Below, one piece after another: positions 50,101 through 60,923 of a stretch of 64,000 nt of DNA (its first letter is position 1; each line of letters opens with the position of its first letter). Location: NCBI GenBank assembly GCA_934045075.1, contig OW203731.1, positions 13,525,062 to 13,589,061 on the forward strand. Reading direction: 5' to 3'. This DNA is from Yponomeuta sedellus (lineage: Eukaryota; Arthropoda; Insecta; Lepidoptera; Yponomeutidae). The notes beneath the pieces are model-generated. The model was not told the origin of the DNA. It saw nothing but the letters and a program-made list of their open reading frames with translations, and did not search any database. Both the position numbers and the translations under genes were made by a program.

Positions 50101-53100
50101 AACAACAGTCGCAAACTCCTACTCCATCTGAAAGGGACGAAGAACGCGAAACACCTGGCCCTCACGCGTGCCCCTACTGTAACTTCAGCTGTGGTAACGA
50201 AACTAGACTGCACGCTCACGTGGCGACCACACACGGTGAAACAGCCCGCCACTTCATATGTCCTCTCTGCCAAGACGCATTCAAAGATAGAATCGCGCTC
50301 GAACGTCATGTCATGCAAATCCACTCTGTGAACTCTGAGGGACTGCAAAGACTGCTCTTGCTTGTAGATCAGAGTCACTGGTTGAACGGTGGTGCTCAAC
50401 AAAGAGAAGAATCACGACAAGGTGATGATGAACGAGAGATCTCTTCGCCGCGCTCAGAAGGAAGTGCTGACGGTGAAACTGAACGTTGCTTGACTTGTAA
50501 TAAAACCTTCCGCAATGTAGACGAGCTTTGCCACCATCAGAATGAATCTGGTCACCTTGAACTAAAGCAAACACCTCAGGGACCTGGATATGTATGCTGG
50601 AAGAAGGGATGCAACTTGTACTTTGACTCAGCTCATTCTCTACAAAACCACTTCCGAGAAGCGCACGCACGTAATTCTATCGCAAATATGTCTGTATCTG
50701 AGAAACACGTGTACAAGTATAGATGCAATCAATGCAGCCTTGCCTTTAAGACAGTTGAGAAACTACAACTCCACTCTCAATATCACGTGATTCGAGATGC
50801 TACAAAATGCGTCTTATGTGGTCGCAGCTTTAGATCAGTACTCGCTTTACAGAAGCACGTTGATACATCGCACTCCGAACTAACGGAGGAAGAACTCACT
50901 GCTTTCAAACGTAGCCTTGCATCCAATCCTCTACTACAAGCCAATCAAACTACGGCCCTTGATGCTGCCACTGCCGAGCTATTACGCAAAGAAGCTCTGA
51001 GAAGTCCTGATGACGAAATGGCTGAACTCGAAGATAGGGACTCCAGTGCCACCGCCGCTGATGAGTCGGGGCATAATGATGCTGAAAACTCTGACGACTC
51101 TATTATTTACAAAGATCAACAGTTCCTTGAAGATTACTTGAACTCTCAAGCCATGGCCGAAGACTCATATAACGATCCCAATAGGAAGTACAAGTGTCAC
51201 CGTTGTAAGGTAGCATTTACTCGCCAATCCTATTTAACCGCTCACAATAAGACTCTTCTTCACAGGAAAGGCGAAAAACTCACATACCCAATGGAAAAAT
51301 ATCTTGACCCCAACAGACCATTTAAATGTGACGTTTGCAAAGAATCCTTCACGCAAAAGAATATCTTACTTGTACATTACAATAGCGTGAGCCATTTGCA
51401 TAAACTGAAACGAGCGATGCAAGAACAACAGAATAATAACAACGCTCCGGTATCGCCCGGGGCTGGTTCGGCTCCTTCTAATTTGACTCTAACTCCAAAG
51501 AGTACATCGAGCGAGGAGGACGATCGCAAACGATACAAATGCAATATTTGCAAAGTTGCCTACACTCAGGGCAGTACTTTGGACATTCACATGAGGTCGG
51601 TATTGCATCAAACACGCGCCGGTAAGCTGCAAGAACTCGCTGCGGCAGGTCACGTGGACTTATCTCGACCACTGGTCGAGCAGCCGGACAGAAACGACCC
51701 CACTAAAATCTTACAAGACGTCTTGTCGCCGAAAAATACATCCCCTTCGTCTACGAGCAGCGGGGGGCCACGTTCGTCGCCCCCGGCGCGTCCAGGTAGC
51801 CCCCGGTCGCCGCGCGCAGGTAGCGCCGTTTGCGAACGTTGCCGCGCGTCATTCCTTTCTACGGAGCTGCTCGACGCACACCGCGCGAGCTCTTGCCCGT
51901 TTAGCGATGCGCAGGCGCAATCGCCGCTGGCTGACGCAGATACAGCCGCTCTAGACGAAATGGTAGCAAAGGGCAATCCACCAAAAAGGAATTCTCAAAT
52001 GTATAAGCAATTATTAGAAACCTTTGGCTTTGACCTTGTCATGCAATACAATGAAAACCAACGGCGGAAATTGCAAGAGGAACGAGCGCGAGCGCCAAGT
52101 CCTCCGCCACCACCGCCTGAAGAGAAACCCCCGGACGGGGAAAGCAAGTCGACGTGCCAACATTGCAACAAGGAGTTCTCTAGTGTTTTTGTGTTGAAGA
52201 CTCACTGTGAAGAAGTGCACAAGGATAAAGTTCCGTTGGAGTTTTTGGAGCAGTTCGCGGAACAGTTCAAGTCTGAGTATGAAAGGAAATCTGGTGCTCC
52301 CAACTCGCCTCGCGCGGCTTCTCCCGCGCCTCAAGGCGACCGCTCGCCCTCGCCCCGCGGTGAAGGTGCTGGAAGTGTCAACAATGAGTCAACGAACGCG
52401 GCTAACGAGGCCCAGGCTGGGGCTCTGTTGGCTGCGCAAGTTCAAGAGATGCAAGCCGCGTTGAACATGCTACAGTTACAGCAACAACTGGGGCAACTTC
52501 ACCCGATGGTGGCTCAGATGTTGTCGCTAGGCCTCCCACTCGGCTTGAACATGAGCGCCTTAGCCGCGATGAACCTGCAGCCCCCGCTAGTGCCACTTAT
52601 GATGCCTCCGCCTCCCTTTGATTCTATGAACTTCGCCCACGACGCACAGATGAAACAACAACAGATGATGCAACAACAACAACAGGTTAGTAACATAGTT
52701 TTTCTTAATGATTCGCGATACTCATACATAGTTATATATTATTTATTAGTTAAAACGTAATTACCTAATAAATAATCGCGATTAGGCCCGTTTAATATAT
52801 AACTGGTAACATAGTTTTTTAATAAAACATTTCCATTATGTTGCTTGGCTGGTTCCTTAGTTTTTCGTACAGTTAGTAAACTTTTTAATTCATTCCATTA
52901 AGGTACAACTAAACACTCAATTTAAATTTTGCCCGTCTCCATCTCTATTTTATTGGTGATATATACATCACTGAGCTCACTGTTGCACATAAACCTTTTC
53001 TGTTTCACACTAACCCATTTTTCTCCATTCAAGCTAATTTTTCTTCCTCCGGTACTCTTTACTTTTTATTTATTATTTAATATAATCAACTTACAGCCTT

Positions 53101-56100
53101 AATCCTATTTTAAGTGTAGGCCCCATTGTTATCTCTAGCTACCCCTTCGGTGATAATTATGTTAATTACACTGACGCGTTATGTATTAAAAAGGTTAGAC
53201 GTAACTTATTTCTATACAATTTACATTTCATTAAATAATGTGATTAAGATATTTTTTTATAATTATTAATTTGACATGTTTTTAATCTTATATTGATCAA
53301 CGGACATCACAAAACATATTATATCAACGATTTTAATAAATTGTAATTTTTAAAATAATAATATGAACAAATGAATATTTTGATTGATTGATTATAATGC
53401 TTTGCCTAAAGAAAATTTTAAATTACTCGTATTATTTTATAAAAAAATAACAAAAACTAAAAACCGACTTCAAAATATTACCTCTAAATTCGAATTAGTT
53501 ACATACGTGTAGGTTTAATAAATGAATAGGGTTATAGGATATTGAACTCTGTTTAAAAATATTTTTTTTATTATATTTTTGATTTAGTTTGGACATGTGG
53601 AGAGGATGAAGGAAGATTGACGAAACAAAAATATATTGCGAATGTGAGTGGGAGTGCTTTAAAGGGACGTCCCAGGCGGACATACATCGACCAAATAGGA
53701 GATGTATTAGCAAAGGGAAAGATAAAAAGTACCCGGAACCGGCGTGCGTGCATGCAACGACTTATGAACGTTGATGAAGCGAAGGTGGTCTGTGAGGATC
53801 GTGGCACGTGGCAGTCCCTGGTCTCTGCCCCCTCTGGGATACAGGCGTGAATGTATGTTATTATATTCTTTTTTTTATGCACTAACCCGTGCTAAGGACA
53901 ATTTTAAAAACCTATTTAGAGGCTAAAAATTCCAATGCCGGGATTCGAACCCGCGACCTCTGGCACGAATAGCCAGAGGTCGCGGGTTCGAATCCCGGCA
54001 TGGGTGAAATTTTTAGCCTCTAAATAGGTTTTTAAAATTATGTGTGTTATTTATTTATTTACAAAACCCACAGGACGAGCTTTATACCGAGCTTTCCACG
54101 TATACGAGTTTAGTGTTAGTTAGCAGCTGGTCTGGAAAGATAACAGTGGAACTATAATCCAAATCGCAGCATTGATGACAGTTTCTTATTTATAAGGAGT
54201 GTTAATATATACATAATTCAAATTCAATTCGTTAGCTAAGCGTCGCGAGTTAGCTATCTGTTTACATAAAGCAACTAAAGAACCTTTGTTGAATACAAAG
54301 GCTCGAACCATTGTTAACAACCAGTACCTACCAACATTAAGGCTTTTATTTATTATTATTCAATGTTACCTGCAATCGTCTTAGTACCCATACGATCAGC
54401 TCTTTAAAGTTTAAAGGCAACGTTTTTGTTTGCTTTTTCGCCATTAGCTTTGGAGAAGTATGTGACAGTGGTATTTTATATGCGTATGTTCTGTTGCAGG
54501 CTAACGCTGCTGCGGGACAAAAGAGGGCTCGCACTCGCATTACCGATGACCAACTCAAGATCTTGCGAGCTCACTTTGATATCAACAACTCGCCTAGTGA
54601 CGAAGCCATCGCAAAGATGGCTAAGCAATCGGGACTCGCAACCAAGGTCATCAAACACTGGTTCCGTAATACTTTGTTTAAAGAACGCCAGCGCAACAAA
54701 GACTCTCCATACAACTTTAACAATCCTCCTTCAACAACACTCAATCTCGAAGAGTATGAAAAAACTGGTGAAGCCAAAGTCACAACCCTTGATTCCTCGG
54801 CTAGCTCGGATGAAGGTAAGCCACCACCAGAGAAAAAAGTAAAGACAGAAGACGTACCTATGAATTTAAACCAGCAAGACGTGAAGTCAGAGCCCAATGA
54901 TGAGCCAAGCATTGAAGAAAAGTACCACACGTATGATAATGGACACCAAGAAGACAAGAGCTTTGTTTTTCCTCAATTACCATCTCAGAGCCCAGCCCCA
55001 ATGACGTCAAACGACCATCACCAAATCTTATCGAGACCGCCAACACCAACACATCTCTCATTAAATTCTCTGATCCAATCACAACTGGATTCAATACCAG
55101 CTACGACAATACCGCAGCCATCACATCCATCAATGTTGCCACCAAAAATCAATCCAAATTTCACGTCCCCAAACTCCGCGCCCCCGAACGTCCTACCTTT
55201 GACCCCAAATCGCAGCTTGAGTCCTGGCAGGGGACCAGCCGATTACGGACTTTCTGGGGGCAACTCGAACGGATCCAACAGCTCGGGGTCTTCTGGCAAA
55301 CGCGCCAACAGAACTAGATTCACAGACTATCAGATCAAAGTCTTGCAAGAGTTCTTCGAAAACAATGCATATCCTAAAGATGATGATCTAGAATACCTAT
55401 CAAAACTACTAGGTTTAAGTCCAAGAGTAATTGTAGTATGGTTTCAGAACGCTCGCCAAAAAGCCAGAAAGGTTTATGAAAATCAACCAGCAGCCGAACC
55501 AGCGCCGCCGGGCGCTACAGATGAAGCGAACCGATTTCAACGAACACCAGGCCTCAACTATCAATGCAAAAAATGCCAATTGGTATTCCAAAGATATTAC
55601 GAACTTATAAGACACCAGAAAACTCATTGCTTCAAAGAAGAAGATGCGAAACGTTCTGCCCAGGCTCAAGCAGCGGCGGCGCAAGTAGCCGCCACTTTGA
55701 GTAGTGAAGACTCGAACTCAAGCACTGTAGAGCACCACACTCCCCACGTTCCGGTTTCACCCGCGCCCCCGCGCACCCCGACTCCCGCTGCTCCGAACTA
55801 CCCAGTATCGCCAGCGCCTCCAGCCCCTCTCACGCCAACCACACCACTCACCCACAACCCTCGAGAAGAAAAGGATGGAAATTTTCAGTGTGATAAATGT
55901 AACCTCGTCTTCCCACGCTTTGATCTTTGGAGAGAACATCAACTGGTTCACATAATGAATCCTAACCTGTTCCCGACATATCCTCCAGATTCCCCTTTTG
56001 GGATCTTGCAACAGCATGCTCAGCTACAACAACTGAATGCAAGCCTTGCAAATGAAGACACGCGCCACCCTTTGGTAGTTGCCCTGAACCAACAGGCAGC

Positions 56101-57364
56101 TAAGAGAAAATTTGACGAGTTTGAAGAGGTTGAAACTGGTGGTGATCAACCGAAAGACAAAAGACTAAGAACGACTATCCTACCAGAACAACTTGACTAT
56201 CTGTATCAGAAATATCAGATCGAATCCAATCCTTCTCGCAAAATGTTGGAAAACATTGCACGAGAGGTGGGACTGAAGAAAAGAGTGGTACAAGTTTGGT
56301 TTCAAAACACTAGAGCTCGTGAGAGAAAAGGGCAGTTTCGTGCACACGCGCAGGTCATAAATAAAAGATGTCCTTTTTGCCCAGCGTTGTTTAAGGTGAA
56401 AAGTGCACTGGAGAGTCATCTCAGTACGAAACACGCTGATCAATGTGCTCGGGGGGAAATAAACGTCGACACTTTGCCAGATGAAGAATTGAGCACAGAA
56501 TCAACCCCAAGTTTTGGCTCGCAACAAAGTGACAGGCAGCAGAATTTTTCGCAAGCGGGGGCTCCCATGTTGCCCCCTATTTTTCCACCCTTTCACTCAG
56601 ACATGGAGAAGTTTATCAAGCAGTACAGTGAGGAGTCAATGAAACGATACGTCAGCGAACTACAAGCGCACGCTGTAGCTCAGCAAAACGGAGGCAATAA
56701 CGAGTCTACTGAAAGTCGGTCAGAACATGGCAAACCAGATCAAACCCCTTTGGATCTCAGCAAACCTGTCGACCTATCGCGACCTGGATCCGACGCAGAT
56801 GAACGATCAGACACTGCGTCCGAAACAATGGATTACTATGAAGATGACGAGCCCCACTCTCCAACAGGCGGTCATCAAATGAATCCAAGGCAACCTGGAA
56901 AGCGTTTCCGCACACAGATGTCATCTCTTCAAGTGAAAATCATGAAATCGCTCTTCGGCGATTACAAGACGCCAACGATGGCCGAGTGCGAAGCTTTAGG
57001 GCGAGAGATAGGGCTGCCCAAGCGCGTGGTGCAAGTGTGGTTCCAGAACGCGCGCGCGAAGGAGAAGAAGGCGCGGTTGGCGGCCGGACTCTCAGAAGTG
57101 TCCGACGCCCCGCCCCCGGAAGAGTGTCGTGTGTGTGACTTCAAGTACAGTCACAAGTACTCAGTGCAAGACCATGTGTTCACGCGCGGCCACATCGCGT
57201 CGGTGCGCGCGCGCCTTGAGAGCGGACAAGGCGGCGGCGACGAGAGTGCGCTGGCGCTCATGCAGATGGCAGCGCGACTAGAGAGCGGCGGACTGGCGCC
57301 CAGTGACCTGCACAGCGCCTTCTTGAGGCCCCAACTTGCTGGCAACGGTGAGTGCACGATTTGA
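44069..57364 (+). CDS. zfh2: zfh2 (ZFHX3/4 orthologue) gene model, three joined coding exons
   Basis: Nuclear DNA-binding transcription factor of the zinc-finger homeobox family (Drosophila Zfh2, vertebrate ZFHX3/ATBF1 and ZFHX4), known in insects for roles in neural and appendage development. Seen here: three exons of 2.7-2.8 kb, 44105-46835, 50011-52685 and 54500-57347, bounded by consensus AG acceptors and GTGAGT/GTTAGT donors. Exon 1 ends in phase 1 and its last base g joins at of exon 2 to make Asp911; the exon 2/3 junction is phase 0. The product has about 24 C2H2-type fingers, four homeodomains and CtBP-type motifs, close to the usual ~3,000 residues of the family. Start chosen at ATG 44105, because an in-frame TGA at 44078-44080 excludes anything earlier in this exon. 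The span given ends at the read-through TGA; splicing to 57751 is the alternative. Introns are 3,175 and 1,814 bp. Confidence 0.93.
44105..46835 (+). CDS. zfh2: zfh2 coding exon 1: N-terminus and first nine zinc fingers
   Basis: Encodes residues 1-910 plus one base of codon 911. A basic cluster at residues 18-24 (RKRRRKR), a likely nuclear localisation signal, sits in a Pro/Ala/Glu-rich low-complexity start. A VDLTS motif at about residue 77 resembles a CtBP-binding site. Zinc-finger cysteine/histidine patterns start near residues 221, 395 (atypical, CPDH...CPKC), 437, 491, 563, 690, 729, 793 and 842. The block around residues 258-279 (KDKEPLVSFLEP) and the segment of fingers 3-4 (CNWHYKYQETLE, CEVCNYSTTTKGNLSIHM) are the conserved signature of the ZFHX3/4 family. 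The acceptor at 44067-44068 follows a pyrimidine-rich tract; the donor GTGAGT starts at 46836. The first 300 bases are strikingly GC-rich compared with the AT-rich flank. A TTG further upstream (44090) would only add five codons and is not a plausible start. Confidence 0.92.
46836..50010 (+). other. zfh2 intron between coding exons 1 and 2
   Basis: A GT-AG intron of 3,175 bp. I see no transposon signature in it. A relatively GC-rich, complex block at about 47640-48130 contrasts with the AT-rich rest and is a candidate intronic regulatory element. Short open frames on both strands around 47930-48180 and 48260-48520 show no recognisable protein features. Confidence 0.8.
47640..48130. promoter_or_regulatory. 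candidate intronic regulatory block
   Basis: Repeat-free sequence of high complexity and locally high GC (around 47780-47840) inside the zfh2 intron, with homeodomain-type TAATTA/ATTA cores at its 5' edge. Assignment rests only on composition and position in a developmental transcription-factor gene. Confidence 0.25.
50011..52685 (+). CDS. zfh2: zfh2 coding exon 2: central zinc-finger array
   Basis: Encodes residues 911-1802. A poly-Gln run from a CAA/CAG repeat lies at about 50085-50110. Eleven zinc fingers start near residues 962, 992, 1069, 1104 (C-x4-C type, CWKKGC), 1146, 1175, 1304, 1348, 1419, 1517 (last ligand Cys rather than His) and 1624. Ser/Pro-rich linkers follow (about 51720-51820 and 52290-52400), then a Gln/Leu/Met-rich tail that ends in a second poly-Gln run at the donor. 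The acceptor is TTGCCAACAG at 50001-50010 and the donor GTTAGT starts at 52686, phase 0. The open frame continues 5' of the acceptor to 49884, but that part is AT-rich with a Phe/Tyr/Leu-heavy translation, so I treat it as intron. The fingers and linkers match the middle of ZFHX proteins; individual DNA targets cannot be read from the sequence. Confidence 0.92.
53583..53850 (+). pseudogene. non-LTR retrotransposon ORF tail (family G) in a zfh2 intron
   Basis: Translates as a C-terminal reverse-transcriptase tail with GRPRRTYIDQIGDVL, KSTRNRRACMQRLMNVDEAK and a terminal SAPSGIQA, then stop and a T-rich end. Shorter relatives lie at 36081-36170 and 61752-61860. 5'-truncated; no functional element. 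Confidence 0.8.
53877..54040. mobile_element. family A foldback tRNA-like element in a zfh2 intron
   Basis: Arms 53900-53963 and 53973-54039 are reverse complements apart from a small indel, around a 9-bp centre that lacks most of the tRNA 5' half. Here the tail motif (GCACTAACCCGTGC) lies on the left, inverted. Confidence 0.9.
54500..57347 (+). CDS. zfh2: zfh2 coding exon 3: four homeodomains, last zinc fingers, CtBP motif
   Basis: Encodes residues 1803-2751. Homeodomains: HD1 about 1808-1870 (recognition helix HWFRN, Arg at position 50), HD2 about 2068-2130 (VWFQNARQK), HD3 about 2355-2415 (VWFQNTRAR), HD4 about 2602-2662 (VWFQNARAK); all keep Trp48, Phe49 and Asn51. Single C2H2 fingers lie between and after them, near residues 2156, 2264, 2425 and 2677, as in ZFHX3/4. 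PLDLS at residues 2552-2556 (56747-56761), followed closely by VDLS, is a canonical CtBP co-repressor motif. The acceptor CTGTTGCAG ends at 54499. The strong donor GTGAGT starts at 57348 in phase 1, but the frame also continues through it for five codons to TGA at 57362-57364, so the exon may be terminal or internal. Four homeodomains match the vertebrate arrangement, whereas Drosophila Zfh2 is described with three. Confidence 0.93.
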
Positions 57365-57750
57365 CCGCGGCAGGCCTCGCCGCCCGGCGCCCTTCAGCGC
57401 CGCGCGACCCTGGCCCCGCCTTAGTTCCCGTGTGTGTAGATCGAGTAGCCTCGCAGCGGCGAGTCGCGTTCGCTTCGTATCAGTCTGTTAGTACTCTTAA
57501 ATAACTATCAAATGTTAATGTGATTAACGACGATGCGAGCGAAGCTCAATTCGTGCCGTGACGGTCGTTGAACCGTTTTCCTAGTTTAGTGAGGGTTACT
57601 GTTTGTTGTAAATATTGTCGCGAAGTATTTGGAGAAGATCATAAATATTTCTAGGTGATGTTGGTAGTTCAATGTTCTTGGCACAAATTTATTTATTTAT
57701 GTAAGTATTTGTTTGTATATTTATTTATTTACTATTTATTATTTATTTAG
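57348..57750 (+). other. alternative intron or first part of the zfh2 3'UTR
   Basis: It begins with the strong donor GTGAGT and a GC-rich stretch. A Pumilio-type TGTAAATA lies at 57607-57614, and an ATTTA-rich tract with overlapping TTATTTATT nonamers at about 57686-57750 ends in the candidate acceptor. If exon 3 is terminal, this is 3'UTR with an AU-rich instability element; if the 57751 exon is used, it is intron. Confidence 0.55.
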
Positions 57751-58007
57751 TGTCTCAAAATCAACACATCAAAATAAGAATATTATCAGTTAAGTACGCA
57801 CCGACCGCTGCACCCAAGTCCGCTACGAAAGTTAATAGTGGCACGTACATACCGATTCAATCTCAGAAATTATTTAGTAATTCAAATAATTACCAGCCAT
57901 CTTCCTCGGTTCAAACGAAGCAAGAAGATCGAGCCAGTACAAAAAAGTCATCTTTCGATTTTCACGCTCGTAATAATATAATTTTGTTCCGGCGTGGAAT
58001 AGATTGA
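57751..58007 (+). CDS. zfh2: candidate alternative last exon of zfh2 (85 residues plus stop)
   Basis: An open frame begins immediately after an ATTTATTTAG acceptor. Its first two bases (tg) complete the single g left by exon 3 (phase 1), giving a GTG codon and then a Ser/Gln/Lys/Asn-rich tail that stops at 58005-58007. The implied intron is 403 bp. Phase agreement and an uninterrupted 85-codon frame in AT-rich DNA support it. Against it: I recognise no domain, the tract before the acceptor is T/A-rich rather than C/T-rich, and an AT-rich open frame of this size can occur by chance. If used, the protein is 2,836 residues and the read-through ending at 57362 becomes an intron-retention form. 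Confidence 0.4.
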
Positions 58008-59725
58008 CTGCTCGAATCCCGGGAGTAGTTTGTGCGTGCCAAATGCCTATCTACTCGCGGATAACATCTCCTGTCGAGTCACTTAAAAACAGGCCGGGCG
58101 CTGGTTTACACTACCGTCGCAGAGACGCGTAGATTTTTCCCGTATGTCGTGATCCGTCAGATGTCAGTGAGTTCGGAAGGCGGGCAGGGCGGTAGGTCGG
58201 TGGGCGGCATGCTCTATGCAGCCGGTATTCAAATGCAAACGAAACTACACAATGGTAGGACGCGTGAAGGACGTCGTATATCTAATGTGACCGATCTCGC
58301 GCACATGCGTTTCGCTCCACATGAATAATCAATTATTTAAATGCTGCCAATCAGAGAGGCTTTCTCGGGACCTCTGAGTCAATGTCCATTGTTTCTCTCG
58401 TACTTATCTGTCTCAAATGTATTGATTTATGTCGCATTGAAAACCAACACTGCCTAGCGATACGATCTAGTAATCTGTTGCTTAATTATTCTTCCTAGTT
58501 GTTCATATTTAAAAGAGTCCTATTAAGTATTAGCGACTTTTCGATTGTTGTAGGGTTATTGAGAAAACCAAATTTATATATTGTAGAGAATTTTAATCCG
58601 AATGTAGTTATTATGTAAAGTCATAGCGAAGCCTGAACTCTATTACTATTTAAATAAGGTGCCTTTTAGGATCCCATTATGTTATGTATGTAAATTATTA
58701 TTCTCAGAGCTCCACTGTAAATAAGTTCAACGTGTAAAAGTATACTACTAGGCTAAACAATTGTATGTTGTAAAATTGACGACGACCACTGTTCAAAAAA
58801 ATATTGCTATGTATCTACGTATTTTGTCCGTGTAGAAATAGATTCTATTGTGTTTCGTAGAGGCATCTTAAGGAACTTGTGATATAACTATATCTAATTT
58901 TTGTAGATTACTTTGCATATCATTGCACCGGGGCACACGTCCACGTGAGGCGTGAGCCCAAGGCAAAAGTACATACAGACATAACATTAAGGGATCTGTC
59001 GTTTTAACATGATAATGAGATTGGCAGCTCGCGTGGGGTCTGCTGGTGCGTTTTTGCTATTCTCTGCTCGCATTTACATAAGAGTGCTTTAAATTTAGGG
59101 GGTTAGGCGATATGCAAATATTTTTCTTCAAATTCAAATTGTTTTGTGCGCAGGCGCACGCGCGGTTGGCGGCCGTATTTAAGCCGATTCCTCTGAACAT
59201 GTGTGTAACTTACCCCTTTTCGGTCTAGTTTCTGATACGTCCTTTACAGACCCTTGAAGGCCGTTATAATTTTTGTGTGTTCATTATTTGCATATCGCGT
59301 TTTGTTATGTTTTCTTTATTTTTTATTGTTATGTTTGTATGTATTTTTGTTTCCTTTAGTTGTATTTTTTTTGTTTATATTGTGTACCTATGAATATGTT
59401 AAGGTAACATACAGTAAACCGATTGCAGGTAGCTTCATATTGATTTGCCTCCAATACGACTTCCAATAATTTTAATTTATTAGTATTTAATGTATCACAA
59501 TTTTGATGTGTAATCGACGTTTACTGTTAAAGACGATAATTTGCCTGTCATAATTCACCAAACTCCAGTGCCGGTCTGTGAAATTAAACTTTGGTTGCTT
59601 AGAAGGCGACAATAGATGATTAAAAAATATACATGTAAACTGAATAGTATTATTATAATGTTTATCTACACAGGTATTATATTTTCCTAAATTCGTTGAA
59701 ATAAATGCAATATTTATATTATTGA
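58008..59725 (+). other. probable zfh2 3'UTR
   Basis: About 1.7 kb without recognisable repeats or coding frames, after either candidate stop. It holds a second TGTAAATA (58716-58723) and ends near AATAAA at 59700-59705, with a T/GT-rich stretch about 25-45 bases downstream: the normal layout of an animal cleavage site. A 71-aa open frame at 59254-59469 is hydrophobic low-complexity and is not taken as a gene. Confidence 0.5.
59700..59705 (+). terminator. poly(A) signal AATAAA
   Basis: Canonical hexamer followed by a T-rich/GT-containing stretch from about 59730. It is the best-placed cleavage signal downstream of the zfh2 coding exons. Confidence 0.4.
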
Positions 59726-60530
59726 AATTATGTTTTTTTTTGTTATTATGATTTCCTTTAGTTCCTTAACACTTGGTTTGTATACGTATAATTTTTGTTC
59801 TTGGGAAAGTTATCTCCGCCAACAATACAGGTTGTAAGATAAGCACCGCATCTTTTGAGAACATTTCGGGAAGAACAGTCTCCAGCTAAGCCTTGGGATA
59901 CATATTACTTAAGGGAAGCTGGATACTGCAGGTAGATTCAATGGGATTCTGGAAGTAATTGTATGGCCAGTAATTTTTTGCTTGACGTTGTAAACTTTAC
60001 GCAGTCTTCTGTACTAAAACAAAACTGTTCTGGCCATTTACCTCGGAGCAAATTTTTAGAGGGCGCTAGTGAAACAAAGTGACTTTCTATTTTGCGCGTG
60101 GTGGGTGGTGTTTTACAAATAGGAGAGAACTTTACGATCCATTCAGCTTTAGGGACTCAAATGCCCGTAAAGACAAACCCCAGGCAGCAAATGACATAAA
60201 ATACTTCTTCCTATTCAAAGTTATATATTTGAAACGATCGTGACGGCACTTAGTGAGCTTTCCACTCGTCTCCAGTATTGCAAGGTTTTTGCAGAGAATG
60301 CAATATTTATTTGTTGTTTAAAGACTGCTTTAGAGACATATAATTACACTCTAGTATGAACAGGTAGGTATTTATTTAACCAAAACGATAAATATGTGAA
60401 TGTACTGCATGACGAATTTGCCGAAAAATACTTAAAACGAAATTAAGTACTTCAGTCCAAAATATAAAACAATTTAGCAATTTAACAAAATCAACATTTA
60501 AGGTCTTACTTATACAAATACGTATTCTCT
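59726..60530. other. noncoding stretch downstream of zfh2
   Basis: AT-rich, no gene or repeat recognised. Confidence 0.5.
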
Positions 60531-60535
60531 AAAAC

Positions 60536-60648
60536 AGCCCTCGGAGTCAATTTAAATAATCTGTGGTGACGTATTAAAATTAACCGCAGACTATTTACAC
60601 TGCCTCTGAGTGTTTTGAGGAATCGTGTTTCTATAAATAAGGCCGTCA
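60536..60648. repeat. dispersed repeat (family J), copy 2
   Basis: Matches 40627-40752. Inner inverted phrases AATCTGTGGT and ACCGCAGACTA suggest a degenerate foldback. Confidence 0.75.
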
Positions 60649-60923
60649 GTTCTTATACCCAATGTCTATGGAATAGACTTTATATTGACAACGGAAGCCT
60701 CTGAGCGCAAAAACAACAGTTATTTGATATCACGCATATGTACGCCACGTGTGATAAAATACATCGTTATTTAGCTTCGACTGGTCGTCAAGCAACTACG
60801 AGTATTTACCTGTTTCGTAGAACGACAATTCGCAGCTTATTATGTGAATTCCAGGTACATTGCGTAGTGGAGTCTACTGGTTAATCTGTGGATTAAGAGA
60901 CTGAAATGTACACCGAATGAGCC

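Larger units (their letters stand above)
52686..54499 (+). other. zfh2 intron between coding exons 2 and 3
   Basis: A GT-AG intron of 1,814 bp. It contains a short repeat shared with 8603-8680 just after the donor (about 52703-52800), an AT-rich stretch with no recognisable content (52800-53570), a non-LTR retrotransposon tail (53583-53850) and a foldback tRNA-like element (53877-54040). Confidence 0.85.

Noticed and set aside
52686..52760. Extension of the exon 2 frame to a stop after the donor
   Set aside because: It reads through a consensus donor (CAG|GTTAGT) into repeat sequence; the exon 3 junction in phase 0 is far better supported.
53617..53850. Independent small protein gene in the intron
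   Set aside because: The sequence is a 5'-truncated LINE tail with other fragments at 36081 and 61752.
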